DNA of 54,363 bases from Flavobacteriaceae bacterium CG_4_10_14_3_um_filter_33_47 (GCA_002784145.1 PFKE01000009.1:1-54363); one strand, 5' to 3'; shown: positions 40,820 to 50,162, numbered from the stretch's first letter. Made by a program: numbers and translations. Notes: generated by a model from the sequence alone, not told the origin.

Positions 40820-41674
40820 ATGAGAGCGTTATTGGTTTTTATAATTATATTAATATTGCCTTTTACGCTATTTGCCCAAGACGATTTGATAAATGAAATT
40901 GATACAGATAGTATTGAAAATCAATACACCATTGCTACTTTTAAAGGACTAAAAATTGTAAATTTTGAATCCACAAAACTTACGGCAAAAAAACAACTGA
41001 CTTTTATTGTCTCACACAGATTTGGAAGTATTGAAAATGGTGCTGACACTTTTTTTGGCCTTGACGATGCCGTTACCAGACTTCAATTTATCTATGGTCT
41101 TTCCAATGGCATAAACATAGGAGTTTCAAGAAGTTCATTTCAGAAAATTTATGAAGCCTCAGTTAAATATCGTTTATTAAGGCAAGAAAACAAAGGATTC
41201 CCACTTACTATTGTAGGATATCATTCCATTTTGGTTAATACGGCATTAAGCATAGATAACTTACCTAAACTGGAATTTAAAAACCGGTTAGGTTACACAA
41301 CTCAGTTATTAATTTCCAGAAAAGTGAGTAATAAATTATCTTTAGAGCTTGCCCCAACTTTGTTTCACGACAATTATGTTTCTTTTGATGATCAAGACAA
41401 TACACAATTTGCGTTAGGCATTGGTGGCCGTTATAAACTTGGAAAGCGTTGGTCGTTTAACACAGATTATGGATGGCATCTCAATAGAGCTAGTAATTCC
41501 CCTTTTAAAAATCCATTATCAATAGGTGTGGATTTAGAAACAGGTGGCCATGTGTTTCAAATGCTTTTCTCTAATGCACAAGCCATGAATACTAATGGTT
41601 TTTTAGGGCAAGCCACTGGAGATTGGACAGATGGAAACATCTTTTTCGGATTTAATTTAAGTCGCGTATTTTAG
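40820..41674 (+). CDS. DUF5777 outer-membrane beta-barrel protein
   Basis: A 284-residue exported protein with a signal peptide about 1-19 (LPFTLFA-QD) and a beta-barrel of the DUF5777 family (TFIVSHRFGSIENGADTFFG, NIGVSRSSFQKIYEASVKYR, KLGKRWSFNTDYGW). The last residue is Phe (NLSRVF), as in proteins inserted by the BAM complex. It starts 18 bases after the T9SS protein and ends just before the cytochrome gene. Confidence 0.88.
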   Translation: MRALLVFIIILILPFTLFAQDDLINEIDTDSIENQYTIATFKGLKIVNFESTKLTAKKQLTFIVSHRFGSIENGADTFFGLDDAVTRLQFIYGLSNGINIGVSRSSFQKIYEASVKYRLLRQENKGFPLTIVGYHSILVNTALSIDNLPKLEFKNRLGYTTQLLISRKVSNKLSLELAPTLFHDNYVSFDDQDNTQFALGIGGRYKLGKRWSFNTDYGWHLNRASNSPFKNPLSIGVDLETGGHVFQMLFSNAQAMNTNGFLGQATGDWTDGNIFFGFNLSRVF

Positions 41675-41676
41675 TT

Positions 41677-42039
41677 ATGAAAACACCACCAATCTTTTTT
41701 GTTTTGATTGTATTTATCTTAAGTTCATGTACTCATACAAGCGAACAAGATTTAATAGATACCACCCCCATAACAGAGATTGTAACTTACCGTGATAATG
41801 TAAAAAACATCATTGACACTAATTGTATAAGTTGCCATACAAATCCACCTGTTAATGGAGCTCCAATGTCACTGCTCACTTATGAAAACGTAAAAGATGC
41901 TATTGAAAATAGGGGCTTAATAGCAAGAATTTCTTCTGACGATTTAGGATTTGTAATGCCCTTTGGAGGCCCAAAACTACCACAAAATTTAATAGACATT
42001 ATTATACAATGGCAAGAAGATGGATTGCTTGAAGAATAA
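41677..42039 (+). CDS. Cytochrome c-type lipoprotein
   Basis: A 120-residue lipoprotein (Cys18 in ILSSC) with one haem c site Cys50-Ile-Ser-Cys53-His54 (NCISCHTNPP) and a possible distal Met94 in GFVMPFGG. The fold is that of small c-type cytochromes. The gene lies two bases after the barrel gene and 11 bases before yceI, so it is translated with them. This barrel-cytochrome-YceI order is one I know from other Bacteroidota. Confidence 0.88.
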   Translation: MKTPPIFFVLIVFILSSCTHTSEQDLIDTTPITEIVTYRDNVKNIIDTNCISCHTNPPVNGAPMSLLTYENVKDAIENRGLIARISSDDLGFVMPFGGPKLPQNLIDIIIQWQEDGLLEE

Positions 42040-42050
42040 AATATAACTCA

Positions 42051-42593
42051 ATGAAAAACTTATTCTATTTAATTATTTGCATGTGCATTACATCCCAAGC
42101 ACAAAACAAATTTTTAACAAAAACAGGTATGGTAACATTTGAAGCATCTGTCCCCGCTTTTGAAGAAGTTGTTGCTAAAAACAACGCAGTTACTGCTATA
42201 CTTAACATAGAAAATCATGAATTCGCAGCTTTGGTTTTAATAAAAGGATTTAGGTTTAAAAATGCTTTAATGGAAGAGCATTTTAATGAAAACTATGCTG
42301 AATCAGACACCTATTCCAAAGCAACTTTTAAAGGGGTTATAAAAGATTTTTCTAATGCTATTTTACAGTCAGAAAAAGACATTATGTTAAATGGTGAGTT
42401 ATTTTTTCATGGCAAAACAAAAAAGATAGAAAATATTCGCACTACCTTAATAAAAGACCATGATATTGTAAAAATGTCTGGAAGTTTTAATGTTAAAAGC
42501 TCAGATTTTGATATTGTAATCCCAAAAATTGTAAGAAATAAAGTTTCAGAAGTTGTTAAAATAACTTTTAATTTCGAACTTAAATTACAATAG
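42051..42593 (+). CDS. YceI-family periplasmic protein
   Basis: A 180-residue exported protein of the YceI family, with a signal peptide about 1-17 (CMCITSQA-QN) and a lipocalin-like eight-strand barrel (GMVTFEASVPAFEEVVAKN, KGFRFKNALMEEHFNENYAESDTY, KMSGSFNVKSSDFDI). YceI proteins bind polyprenoid lipids such as ubiquinone precursors in other bacteria. It is the last gene of the operon and ends before a terminator. Confidence 0.9.
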   Translation: MKNLFYLIICMCITSQAQNKFLTKTGMVTFEASVPAFEEVVAKNNAVTAILNIENHEFAALVLIKGFRFKNALMEEHFNENYAESDTYSKATFKGVIKDFSNAILQSEKDIMLNGELFFHGKTKKIENIRTTLIKDHDIVKMSGSFNVKSSDFDIVIPKIVRNKVSEVVKITFNFELKLQ

Positions 42594-42611
42594 AATTACT
42601 CTCTTAAAAAA

Positions 42612-42656
42612 ATGATGCCTCCAAACAGTCTATAACTTTATGGAGGCATTATAAAA
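42612..42656. terminator. Bidirectional terminator between yceI and carB
   Basis: atgcctcca (42615-42623) pairs with tggaggcat (42641-42649), followed by A/T-rich ends in both directions, between two convergent genes. Confidence 0.8.
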
Positions 42657-42666
42657 AATAATCCTT

Positions 42667-45519
42667 TTATTTATTTAAGTACATTTTACGTCTGGAGTAT
42701 AGCTCATAAAACTCGTCATCCTTTAAACTATCTATAAACAAAATACTTTCGCCAGTACTCTTCATTTCTGGCCCCAATTTTTTGTTGACATTAGGAAATT
42801 TATTAAAAGAGAACACTGGTTGTTTTATGGCGTAACCTTCAAGTTTTGGTTTAAAATCAAAATCCTTTATTTTCTTAGCTCCCAACATCACCTTAGTGGC
42901 ATAATTTACATAAGGTTCTCCGTAGGCCTTTGCAATAAATGGAACGGTTCTGGATGCTCTTGGATTGGCTTCAATAATGTAAACTACATCGTCTTTAATA
43001 GCAAATTGAACATTGATTAGCCCAACGGTATTGAGAGCTTTAGCTATTTTTACCGTATGGTCTTTAATTTGTTGCATGACCAAATCGCCCAAATTAAATG
43101 GAGGTAACATGGCATTACTGTCTCCAGAATGAATACCACATGGTTCTATATGTTCCATAATGCCAATAATGTAAACGTCTTCACCATCACAAATAGCATC
43201 GGCTTCTGCTTCGATAGCGCCTTCTAAATAGTGGTCTAAAAGCAATTTATTTCCTGGCATAGCCCTTAATAAACCAACCACATGTTCTTCTAAATCTTGT
43301 TTATTAATGACAATTTTCATGCCTTGCCCACCAAGAACGTAAGATGGACGTACTAAAATAGGAAAATCCAACACATCGGCAATGGCTGATGCCTCATCGG
43401 CTGTTTCTGCAATATCAAATGCTGGATACGGTATGTTGTTTTCTTTTAATAAATTAGAAAAACTTCCGCGGTCTTCGGCTAAATCAAGCGATTCAAAACT
43501 GGTTCCTATAATTTTAACACCATATTTAGTAAGCTTTTCTGCTAGTTTTAAGGCGGTTTGTCCACCTAATTGAACAATAACCCCTTCTGGTTTTTCATGC
43601 TTTATAATATCATAAATATGTTCCCAAAAAACAGGCTCGAAATATAATTTATTGGCGGTATCAAAATCTGTTGAAACCGTTTCTGGATTACAGTTAATCA
43701 TGATGGTTTCGTAACCACATTCAGCAGCTGCTAAAACGCCGTGAACACAACAGTAGTCAAACTCAATACCTTGTCCAATTCTATTGGGTCCAGAGCCCAA
43801 AACAACAATTTTTTTCTTGTCTGAAACAACACTTTCGTTATGTGAAAAGCGCTCGCTTCCAGCTAATTGCATATCGCTTTCAAACGTTGAATAATAATAA
43901 GGCGTTTGCGCTTTAAATTCTGCAGCACAAGTATCAACCAATTTATAAACACGATTCACACCAAATGCTTCTCGTTTATTGTAAACCTGACTTTCCAAAC
44001 AGCCTAACATGTGTGCTATTTGCCGGTCGCCATACCCTTTTTGTTTAGCTTCTAAGAGTAAATCTTTTTGAATCGTGTTAATGTTATAAGTAGATATTTC
44101 TTTCTGAAGAAGAAATAATTCTTCATATTGCTTTAAAAACCACATATCAATTTTTGTGATTTCATATATCCTGCTCAGGGGAATTCCCATGGCAATGGCA
44201 TCGTAAATTATAAAGACCCTATCCCATGAAGCATAGGTTAATTTTTCAATAATTTCGTTATAATTCTTGTTCTCCTTACCATCGGCCCCTAGTCCATTTC
44301 GTTTAATTTCTAATGATTGCGTTGCTTTATGAAGTGCTTCTTGAAATGATCGGCCTATGCCCATAACTTCTCCAACCGATTTCATTTGAAGTCCTAAAGT
44401 TCTATCCGATCCTTCAAACTTATCAAAATTCCAACGAGGTATTTTAACAATCACATAATCTAGGGTAGGTTCAAACAAGGCCGAAGTAGATTTTGTAATT
44501 TGATTTTGTAATTCATCTAAATGATACCCTATGGCCAATTTAGCTGCTATTTTGGCAATAGGGTAACCTGTTGCTTTACTAGCTAAAGCAGAAGAACGAG
44601 AAACACGTGGATTAATTTCAATGGCTATAATGTCTTCATTTTCATCGGGAGATACCGCAAATTGCACGTTACAACCGCCTGCGAAATCGCCTATACTGCG
44701 CATCATGTGTATGGCCATATCACGCATTTTTTGGTAGGTTCTATCACTCAATGTCATAGCAGGTGCTACCGTAATGGAATCGCCCGTATGAATTCCCATG
44801 GGATCCATGTTTTCAATAGAACAGATGATAACCACGTTATCGTTGGAATCTCTTAATAATTCCAACTCAAATTCTTTCCAGCCAATCAAGGCCTTATCAA
44901 TCATAACTTCATGAATGGGAGATACTTCTAAACCTCGGGTTAACAACTCATCAAAATCTTTTTGTTCGTGAACAAACGATGCACCAGCGCCACCCAACGT
45001 AAAAGAAGCCCTAATAACCAGTGGAAAACCAAACTCTTGTGCTATTTCCTTTCCTTTTAAATAAGAAGTTGCCGTTGCCTGAGGCGCCATTGGAATTCCA
45101 ATTTTAAGCATCAACTCTCTAAACTTCTCTCTATCTTCTGTAATGTTAATAGCATCAATATCTACACCAATAATCTCTACCCCAAAATCTTTCCAAATAC
45201 CTTTTTCGTCGGCCTCAATACATAAATTCAAGGCCGTTTGTCCGCCCATAGTTGGTAAAACGGCATCAATTTGTGGATGGTCTTTTAATATTTTAATGAT
45301 TGATTTTGTAGTAAGCGGCAGTAAATAAACATGATCGGCCATGGACGGATCTGTCATGATGGTCGCTGGATTTGAATTGATAAGAACGGTTTCAATTCCA
45401 TCTTCTCTTAAAGATCTTAAGGCCTGTGTTCCAGAATAATCAAACTCACATGCTTGCCCGATCACTATAGGACCAGAACCAATAATTAATATAGATTTTA
45501 GTTTTGGATTTTTTGGCAT
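42667..45519 (-). CDS. carB: Carbamoyl-phosphate synthase large subunit
   Basis: A 950-residue synthetase subunit that makes carbamoyl phosphate from bicarbonate, glutamine-derived ammonia and two ATP, for pyrimidines and arginine. Two homologous ATP-grasp halves are seen: the first starts with LIIGSGPIVIGQACEFDYSG and contains GGAGASF, the second starts with VLGSGPNRIGQGIEFDYCC and contains RPSYVLGGQGM. The Bacteroidota form is short at the C-terminus: it ends soon after KSTGESILFIDSLKDDEFYELY, so most of the MGS-type allosteric domain of E. coli CarB (1073 residues) is missing. carA is not in the window. The gene follows rpmH. Confidence 0.96.
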   Translation of the reverse strand: MPKNPKLKSILIIGSGPIVIGQACEFDYSGTQALRSLREDGIETVLINSNPATIMTDPSMADHVYLLPLTTKSIIKILKDHPQIDAVLPTMGGQTALNLCIEADEKGIWKDFGVEIIGVDIDAINITEDREKFRELMLKIGIPMAPQATATSYLKGKEIAQEFGFPLVIRASFTLGGAGASFVHEQKDFDELLTRGLEVSPIHEVMIDKALIGWKEFELELLRDSNDNVVIICSIENMDPMGIHTGDSITVAPAMTLSDRTYQKMRDMAIHMMRSIGDFAGGCNVQFAVSPDENEDIIAIEINPRVSRSSALASKATGYPIAKIAAKLAIGYHLDELQNQITKSTSALFEPTLDYVIVKIPRWNFDKFEGSDRTLGLQMKSVGEVMGIGRSFQEALHKATQSLEIKRNGLGADGKENKNYNEIIEKLTYASWDRVFIIYDAIAMGIPLSRIYEITKIDMWFLKQYEELFLLQKEISTYNINTIQKDLLLEAKQKGYGDRQIAHMLGCLESQVYNKREAFGVNRVYKLVDTCAAEFKAQTPYYYSTFESDMQLAGSERFSHNESVVSDKKKIVVLGSGPNRIGQGIEFDYCCVHGVLAAAECGYETIMINCNPETVSTDFDTANKLYFEPVFWEHIYDIIKHEKPEGVIVQLGGQTALKLAEKLTKYGVKIIGTSFESLDLAEDRGSFSNLLKENNIPYPAFDIAETADEASAIADVLDFPILVRPSYVLGGQGMKIVINKQDLEEHVVGLLRAMPGNKLLLDHYLEGAIEAEADAICDGEDVYIIGIMEHIEPCGIHSGDSNAMLPPFNLGDLVMQQIKDHTVKIAKALNTVGLINVQFAIKDDVVYIIEANPRASRTVPFIAKAYGEPYVNYATKVMLGAKKIKDFDFKPKLEGYAIKQPVFSFNKFPNVNKKLGPEMKSTGESILFIDSLKDDEFYELYSRRKMYLNK

Positions 45520-45564
45520 TTTAAATGGTGTTTCTTTTTATTAAAAATGATGTTTTATGATATA

Positions 45565-45598
45565 AAAAAAGGCGTTACACCTAAGCAACACCTTTTTT
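45565..45598 (-). terminator. Terminator between rpmH and carB
   Basis: On the minus strand AAGGTGTT pairs with AACGCCTT (one G-T pair) around a loop, followed by seven T. It ends the rpmH transcript, so carB has its own promoter or is reached by read-through. Confidence 0.7.
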
Positions 45599-45621
45599 AA
45601 TTATTCTAAATAAAAAAATCA

Positions 45622-45783
45622 TTATTTTTTATGTCTAGATTCAGATGACACAGACAGTTTCTTTCTTCCTTTTGCTCTTCTACGAGCTAACACTTTTCTA
45701 CCATTAGCAGAAGCCATTCTTTCTCTGAAACCATGTTTGTTTCTTCTCTTTCTTTTTGATGGCTGAAACGTTCTTTTACTCAT
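45622..45783 (-). CDS. rpmH: 50S ribosomal protein L34
   Basis: A 53-residue, strongly basic ribosomal protein. The reading frame [20 protein letters not shown], then [20 protein letters not shown], matches the universally conserved L34 sequence almost residue for residue. The C-terminal extension [13 protein letters not shown] is typical for Bacteroidota. A strong promoter with both -33 and -7 boxes lies 72 bases upstream. It is not next to dnaA or rnpA here, which is normal for this phylum. Confidence 0.98.
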   Translation of the reverse strand: MSKRTFQPSKRKRRNKHGFRERMASANGRKVLARRRAKGRKKLSVSSESRHKK

Positions 45784-45854
45784 TGTCTAGTATCTTTAAA
45801 TCTGAAAAAATTATATTTATTTGAAAGTTTAGAAGCTTACCCCAAAACCGAGCG

Positions 45855-45862
45855 CAAATATA
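45855..45862 (-). promoter_or_regulatory. Promoter of rpmH
   Basis: Minus-strand TATATTTG is a full TAnnTTTG match, with TTTG at the expected -33 spacing about 20 bases further upstream (near 45882). The 306-base gap 45784-46089 holds this promoter, the hairpin at 45952 and the leader of the following gene, but no gene. Confidence 0.7.
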
Positions 45863-45951
45863 CAAAGAGTTTTTACTTTGACAAACCTTATTTAAAAATA
45901 TTTTTAATAAAGATAACATTAGAAAAAGAACCTCATTTTATAGATAAAAAA

Positions 45952-45991
45952 GACCTTATATTGATTGTTTAATTGTTAAACAACCATAAGG
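45952..45991 (-). terminator. Hairpin with U-run upstream of the rpmH promoter
   Basis: ACCTTAT pairs with ATAAGGT and, inside, TTGTTTAA pairs with TTAAACAA. On the minus strand it is followed by a T-rich run. No minus-strand gene is seen that needs it, so it is either a blocker of antisense transcription or part of the leader of the plus-strand gene. Confidence 0.45.
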
Positions 45992-46089
45992 TGCTTTTCA
46001 TAAAAATTTAGTTTCTTTGCAATCTATTCGAAATTTAACTGGTTGATAAAGCATAAAATTTATTTTCAACATCTTTATTTTATACAAAA

Positions 46090-46665
46090 ATGTACAATAA
46101 AATTATAAAACTTATTATTACCGCAGGTATTTTAGCCTATGCTGTATATCAATTTACTGAAAACAATATTGGTAATGGCATCATGCTTATATTGCTTTCA
46201 ACCATATTTGTTTTTCTTTACTTTAAAAATGAATTTATTTTATTGGCTTTTTTAAGATTGAGAAAGCAAGATTTTGTTGGTGCAAATAAATGGTTGAATA
46301 AAATTAAAAATCCAAAATCTGCTCTAGTAAAAAAACAACAAGGTTACTTTAACTACTTGCACGGAATCATGATTTCGCAAACCAATATGAATGAAGCTGA
46401 AAAATATTTTAAGAAAGCCGTAGCATTAGGGTTATCCATGAATCATGATTTAGCCATGGCAAAATTAAATTTAGCAGGGATTGCTTTTTCTAAAAGAAGA
46501 AAGCAAGAGGCTCAAAAATTACTATCAGAAGCCCAAAAACTTGACAAACAGAACATGCTTACTGAACAAATTAAAATGATGAAAGACAACATGAAACGAG
46601 CACAAATGCCTAATCAGCATTATGGTACAGGTGGTTCCATAAGGGCTCAGAAAAAAAGAGGATAA
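46090..46665 (+). CDS. Membrane-anchored TPR protein
   Basis: A 191-residue protein with two N-terminal membrane helices (about residues 7-22 and 28-46) followed by cytosolic helices with a TPR pattern (LVKKQQGYFNYLHGIMISQ, MNEAEKYFKKAVALGLSMNHDLAMAKLNLAGIA). The C-terminus is basic (GSIRAQKKRG). TPR helices usually hold partner proteins; none is indicated by context. It stands alone on the plus strand, divergent from rpmH and convergent with the transglycosylase. Confidence 0.78.
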   Translation: MYNKIIKLIITAGILAYAVYQFTENNIGNGIMLILLSTIFVFLYFKNEFILLAFLRLRKQDFVGANKWLNKIKNPKSALVKKQQGYFNYLHGIMISQTNMNEAEKYFKKAVALGLSMNHDLAMAKLNLAGIAFSKRRKQEAQKLLSEAQKLDKQNMLTEQIKMMKDNMKRAQMPNQHYGTGGSIRAQKKRG

Positions 46666-46674
46666 ACTTTTTTG

Positions 46675-46763
46675 TGTTTCAAGTTTAAAGTTCCAAGTTT
46701 TCAGAAAGAAAAAACTTTTAACATTTAGCTTCTTTTTTAATTGACAATTGTCAATTGTCAATT
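46675..46763. repeat. Iterated-word tracts between convergent genes
   Basis: tttcaagtttaaagttccaag at 46676-46696 and aattgacaattgtcaattgtc at 46739-46759. The second is a run of overlapping palindromes that includes the TGA stop of the transglycosylase gene. Confidence 0.55.
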
Positions 46764-47669
46764 ATAATATCCTTTTTCTGGAATTTCAATCGTGTAAGTT
46801 TTTCTGGATTTATTAATAAGTTTTGGTTCTCTCAACCATGGGTTGTGGATTTTTAAAATTTTATAATTAATACCAAACTCTTCAGCAAATTTTGTGAAAT
46901 CTGAAACAGCTGTATCCACCTCAACTTTATAGGTTGGAACGTTAGAGTATAAATCTTTCTCCCTAAAATTAAATCCGTAAATATCTGGATGACTTAAAAT
47001 TTCTTTTAAAGCCATAATTCTAAACACATATCTTCCGGTTTCTTCACCCAGTAACAAATCATAGTAATCTTTAACGTTTTGGTCATCCAAACGTCTTGAA
47101 ATTCCGGCGTCGCCTGCATTATAGGCTGCTGCCGAAAGTGTCCATGATCCAAATTTTTCTTTCGATTTTAAAAGATATTTACAGGCAACATCCGTTGATT
47201 TTTCAAGATTATAGCGTTCATCTACATTCGTATTAACCTCTAATCCATTTTCTATAGCAGTTGCCTGCATAATTTGCCAAAACCCCGTAGCCTTTGCGCT
47301 TGAAACAGCATTTGTTAAACCACTTTCTATAACCGCTAAATACTTAAAATCATCTGGTATTCCATGTTTTTTAAGGATTGGTTCAATAACTGGAAAGTAC
47401 TTTTTAGCACGTTTAAACATTAATAAACCGTTAGATTGCCAATAGGTATTAACTAATAATTCTCTATCCATACGTTCATAAACATCAGGATCTTTAAGTG
47501 GCATAGGTTCTCCAGCAAACTCTAAATCTTCTGGTATTTGAAGTGCATAAACGTTATAATCATTGATGAGCTTTTTTTCAAAATTCTCATCAGTTTGTAC
47601 ATCTTGCAAGGCAAAGATAAATAATCCGCACAAGCTAAATAATCCAATACTGGCTAATATGTTTTTCAT
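46758..47669 (-). CDS. Lytic transglycosylase (SLT, MltD-like)
   Basis: A 303-residue exported murein hydrolase that cuts the glycan strand with formation of 1,6-anhydro-MurNAc. The hydrophobic leader (residues 3-21) is a signal peptide or anchor. The SLT domain (about 90-220) has the catalytic Glu115 in LAVIESGLTNAVSS, ATGFWQIMQATA, and the later AAAYNAGDAGISRR. A C-terminal part (VPTYKVEVDTAVSDFTKFAEEF) takes the place where relatives carry LysM repeats; it is not a clear LysM. The preceding gene on the same strand (alpha/beta hydrolase) is 41 bases away and may share a transcript. Confidence 0.9.
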   Translation of the reverse strand: MKNILASIGLFSLCGLFIFALQDVQTDENFEKKLINDYNVYALQIPEDLEFAGEPMPLKDPDVYERMDRELLVNTYWQSNGLLMFKRAKKYFPVIEPILKKHGIPDDFKYLAVIESGLTNAVSSAKATGFWQIMQATAIENGLEVNTNVDERYNLEKSTDVACKYLLKSKEKFGSWTLSAAAYNAGDAGISRRLDDQNVKDYYDLLLGEETGRYVFRIMALKEILSHPDIYGFNFREKDLYSNVPTYKVEVDTAVSDFTKFAEEFGINYKILKIHNPWLREPKLINKSRKTYTIEIPEKGYYN

Positions 47670-47710
47670 TTTTTTTATAAAATTAAAAAAATTAATACTG
47701 TTATTTTAAT

Positions 47711-48373
47711 TTATGACATGATAAGTTTTGGTAAATGCTTATTAAACCACTTAAATCTATTAATAATCATAATATGGGTGCCATCTTTAATAACGATGCA
47801 ATCCTTAATATATTTAATAGGAAAAACAGTGTCTTTGTCACCATGAATATGAATGATGTTTTTAATATAGGTTTCTTGGTTCCAACAAACCATGTTTTCA
47901 ATGGCCCAACTTAAATATTTACTATCATTTACAGAAAGATATTTTTTATACAGGCTAATGCGTTTTGGTATATTCTCACCGAAAATATACTTAGCCAATG
48001 AATCTATATTAGCAACCCATTGAACAGGTAACAATTTATATGCCATAGTTACCTTTGCAAGGTGCATTTTTTTGGGAAGTTCTTTCACAGATTTCACACT
48101 GGAAATAATAATTAATTTTCTTAGCCTAATATGTTTGCTCATTTCTTGCACTAACACACCACCAAAAGAGACACCAATTAGCACACTATTTTCGTTTTTA
48201 ATGTTTTTTACCATCCGTTTTGCGTAAGCTTCAATTGTTTCATTATCAATAGGTAACACCCAATCTAAAAAATGTGTTTCGAATTGATTTTTAGGTAATT
48301 CTATGTATTCAAAAATTTTTGAGCTAGCTGCCATTCCTGGCATAAAATAAACATGTATTATATCTTGATTCAT
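47711..48373 (-). CDS. Alpha/beta hydrolase
   Basis: A 220-residue cytosolic hydrolase with the alpha/beta fold. The nucleophile elbow is GVSFGG (Ser69), the acid is Asp179 or Asp181 in HGDKD, and the base is His200 in GTHIMII. The oxyanion loop is likely near MPGMAASS (residues 11-18). Substrate unknown: no lid domain beyond a short helical stretch (100-160) that could cap a small acyl or ester substrate. It may be co-transcribed with the transglycosylase. Confidence 0.87.
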   Translation of the reverse strand: MNQDIIHVYFMPGMAASSKIFEYIELPKNQFETHFLDWVLPIDNETIEAYAKRMVKNIKNENSVLIGVSFGGVLVQEMSKHIRLRKLIIISSVKSVKELPKKMHLAKVTMAYKLLPVQWVANIDSLAKYIFGENIPKRISLYKKYLSVNDSKYLSWAIENMVCWNQETYIKNIIHIHGDKDTVFPIKYIKDCIVIKDGTHIMIINRFKWFNKHLPKLIMS

Positions 48374-48416
48374 AAGGTTTTAACCTTGAACAGTCTTATT
48401 ATTGACTATTTTTTTG

Positions 48417-48424
48417 TAAATTTG
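48417..48424 (+). promoter_or_regulatory. Promoter -7 box of the GNAT gene
   Basis: TAAATTTG fits TAnnTTTG and lies about 65 bases before the ATG at 48489. Confidence 0.5.
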
Positions 48425-48488
48425 TACCACAAAACTATAGAAAATAGTACTCACTATTCAAGTTTCTTTAGAAATAAAACTTTTTATC

Positions 48489-48785
48489 ATGATAGATGCT
48501 GCAGATTTAATAGACAATGATTTTTTACGTCAGTTTGAAATTAAAATTGATGACCATTTAGCAAAAATTGAATATTCATTGCAAGATCGAAAGATTTTTT
48601 TAACGAAACTTATTATACCAAAAGGAATCGATGATGAAAATTTTAGCTCAGAATTTTTATCAGTTGTTTTTGAACAAATAGACGAGCGCAATCTTAGCAT
48701 TGTTCCAACCAGTCCCGATATTGCAAAATTTGTTAGAAGAAACAGAAAGTACAAACGAATGCTTCCTGTTGGTTTAAGAATTTAA
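48489..48785 (+). CDS. Small GNAT-like N-acetyltransferase
   Basis: A 98-residue cytosolic protein of the short YjdJ/NATD1-like branch of the GNAT superfamily. The pattern is a beta-strand start (FEIKIDDHLAKIEYSLQDRKIFLTKLIIPKG), then helix and strand with NLSIVPTSPDIAKFVRRNRKY, where VPTSP(x)xxxFxRRN is the family's conserved region. The classical acetyl-CoA P-loop is not obvious. Substrate unknown. It stands alone between divergent and convergent neighbours. Confidence 0.78.
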   Translation: MIDAADLIDNDFLRQFEIKIDDHLAKIEYSLQDRKIFLTKLIIPKGIDDENFSSEFLSVVFEQIDERNLSIVPTSPDIAKFVRRNRKYKRMLPVGLRI

Positions 48786-48830
48786 AAACGATCCCTTTAG
48801 CTGAAAAACTGCAGTTTTAAAATAACAGTT

Positions 48831-50162
48831 TTACATAGCTAAGACATTAACAAACTCAAACCTTACCAATCCATCATCATCAATCTTTGTAAGTTTTATT
48901 TCGTGTAATGTATTTATCAACTCAGGATTCCACGGTGTTTTAACTTTAACGTAATTCTCGGTAAAACCATGAATATAACCTTCTTTGTTTTCGTTTTCAA
49001 ATAAAACCGTTCTGAATTTCCCTAATTGACTTTCATAAAAGGCTCTGCGCTTTTTAACTGAAAGACCTCTTAACATCTTGCTTCGCTTATTTCTAACCGC
49101 TACTGGAACAATCTCTTTCATGATGGCCGCTTCTGTATGATCTCTTTCAGAATAAGAGAATACGTGTAAATAAGAAATATTAAGTTCGTTCAAAAAATTA
49201 TAGGTTTCTAAAAAATGAGCCTCCGTTTCACCAGGAAAACCAACAATAACATCAACACCTATACAAGCATGTGGCATAACTTGTTTTATTTTAAGAACTC
49301 TATCAACATACAATTCTTTTAAATAACGGCGCTTCATGTTCTTTAAAATGTCGTTGCTTCCTGACTGTAATGGAATATGAAAATGTGGCACAAAAGCCCG
49401 AGATTTAGAAACTAAATCGATGGTTTCATTTTTTAAAAGATTAGGTTCAATGGATGATATTCTTAAGCGTTCAATGCCATCTACTTTATCTAATTGAGTA
49501 ACTAAATCTAAAAATGTGTGTTCATGTTTTTTATTACCAAACTCGCCTTTACCATAGTCGCCTATATTGACCCCAGTAAGCACAATTTCTTTAATATTTT
49601 GTTGCGCAATTTCTTTAGCTTTTTTGAGCACATTTTCTAAGGCATCACTTCTTGAAATTCCTCTGGCTAGTGGAATGGTACAATAGGTACATTTATAATC
49701 ACAACCATCTTGCACTTTTAAAAAGGCACGTGTTCTATCTCCAATAGAGTAGCTTCCTACATAAAAATCGGCTTCTTCAATCTCACATGAATGAACTTCG
49801 CCTAGATCATTCTTTGAAAGGTCGTTCAAATAATCGGTAATCTTAAATTTTTCGGTGGCACCCAAAACCAAATCTACACCATGAACATCTGCTAATTCTT
49901 GAGGTTTTAATTGAGCATAACAACCAACGGCAGCAATAAACGCCTTTGAATTTAATTTTTGTGCTTGTTTTACAATGGTTTTAAATCGTTTATCTGCATT
50001 TTCAGTTACTGAACAGGTATTAATAACATAAATATCTGCGTATTCAGAAAAATCCACACGATCAAACCCTTCTTCATTAAAACTTCTTGCTATGGTAGAA
50101 GTTTCAGAGAAGTTAAGTTTACAACCCAATGTATAAAATGCTACTTTTTTTCTTGCACTCAT
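48831..50162 (-). CDS. mtaB: tRNA t6A37 methylthiotransferase MtaB
   Basis: A 443-residue radical-SAM enzyme that adds a methylthio group to t6A37 of tRNAs reading ANN codons. Domain order: UPF0004 domain with three Cys for the auxiliary [4Fe-4S] cluster (TLGCKLN, NTCSVT and VGCYAQ), radical SAM domain with the CxxxCxxC site CDYKCTYC near residue 155, and a TRAM RNA-binding domain at the end. The NTCSVTENADKR motif is the MtaB-type form (MiaB differs). The start at 50162 (MSARKKVAFYT) is chosen because the longer frame, from 50183, overlaps the promoter box at 50181-50188. Confidence 0.94.
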   Translation of the reverse strand: MSARKKVAFYTLGCKLNFSETSTIARSFNEEGFDRVDFSEYADIYVINTCSVTENADKRFKTIVKQAQKLNSKAFIAAVGCYAQLKPQELADVHGVDLVLGATEKFKITDYLNDLSKNDLGEVHSCEIEEADFYVGSYSIGDRTRAFLKVQDGCDYKCTYCTIPLARGISRSDALENVLKKAKEIAQQNIKEIVLTGVNIGDYGKGEFGNKKHEHTFLDLVTQLDKVDGIERLRISSIEPNLLKNETIDLVSKSRAFVPHFHIPLQSGSNDILKNMKRRYLKELYVDRVLKIKQVMPHACIGVDVIVGFPGETEAHFLETYNFLNELNISYLHVFSYSERDHTEAAIMKEIVPVAVRNKRSKMLRGLSVKKRRAFYESQLGKFRTVLFENENKEGYIHGFTENYVKVKTPWNPELINTLHEIKLTKIDDDGLVRFEFVNVLAM

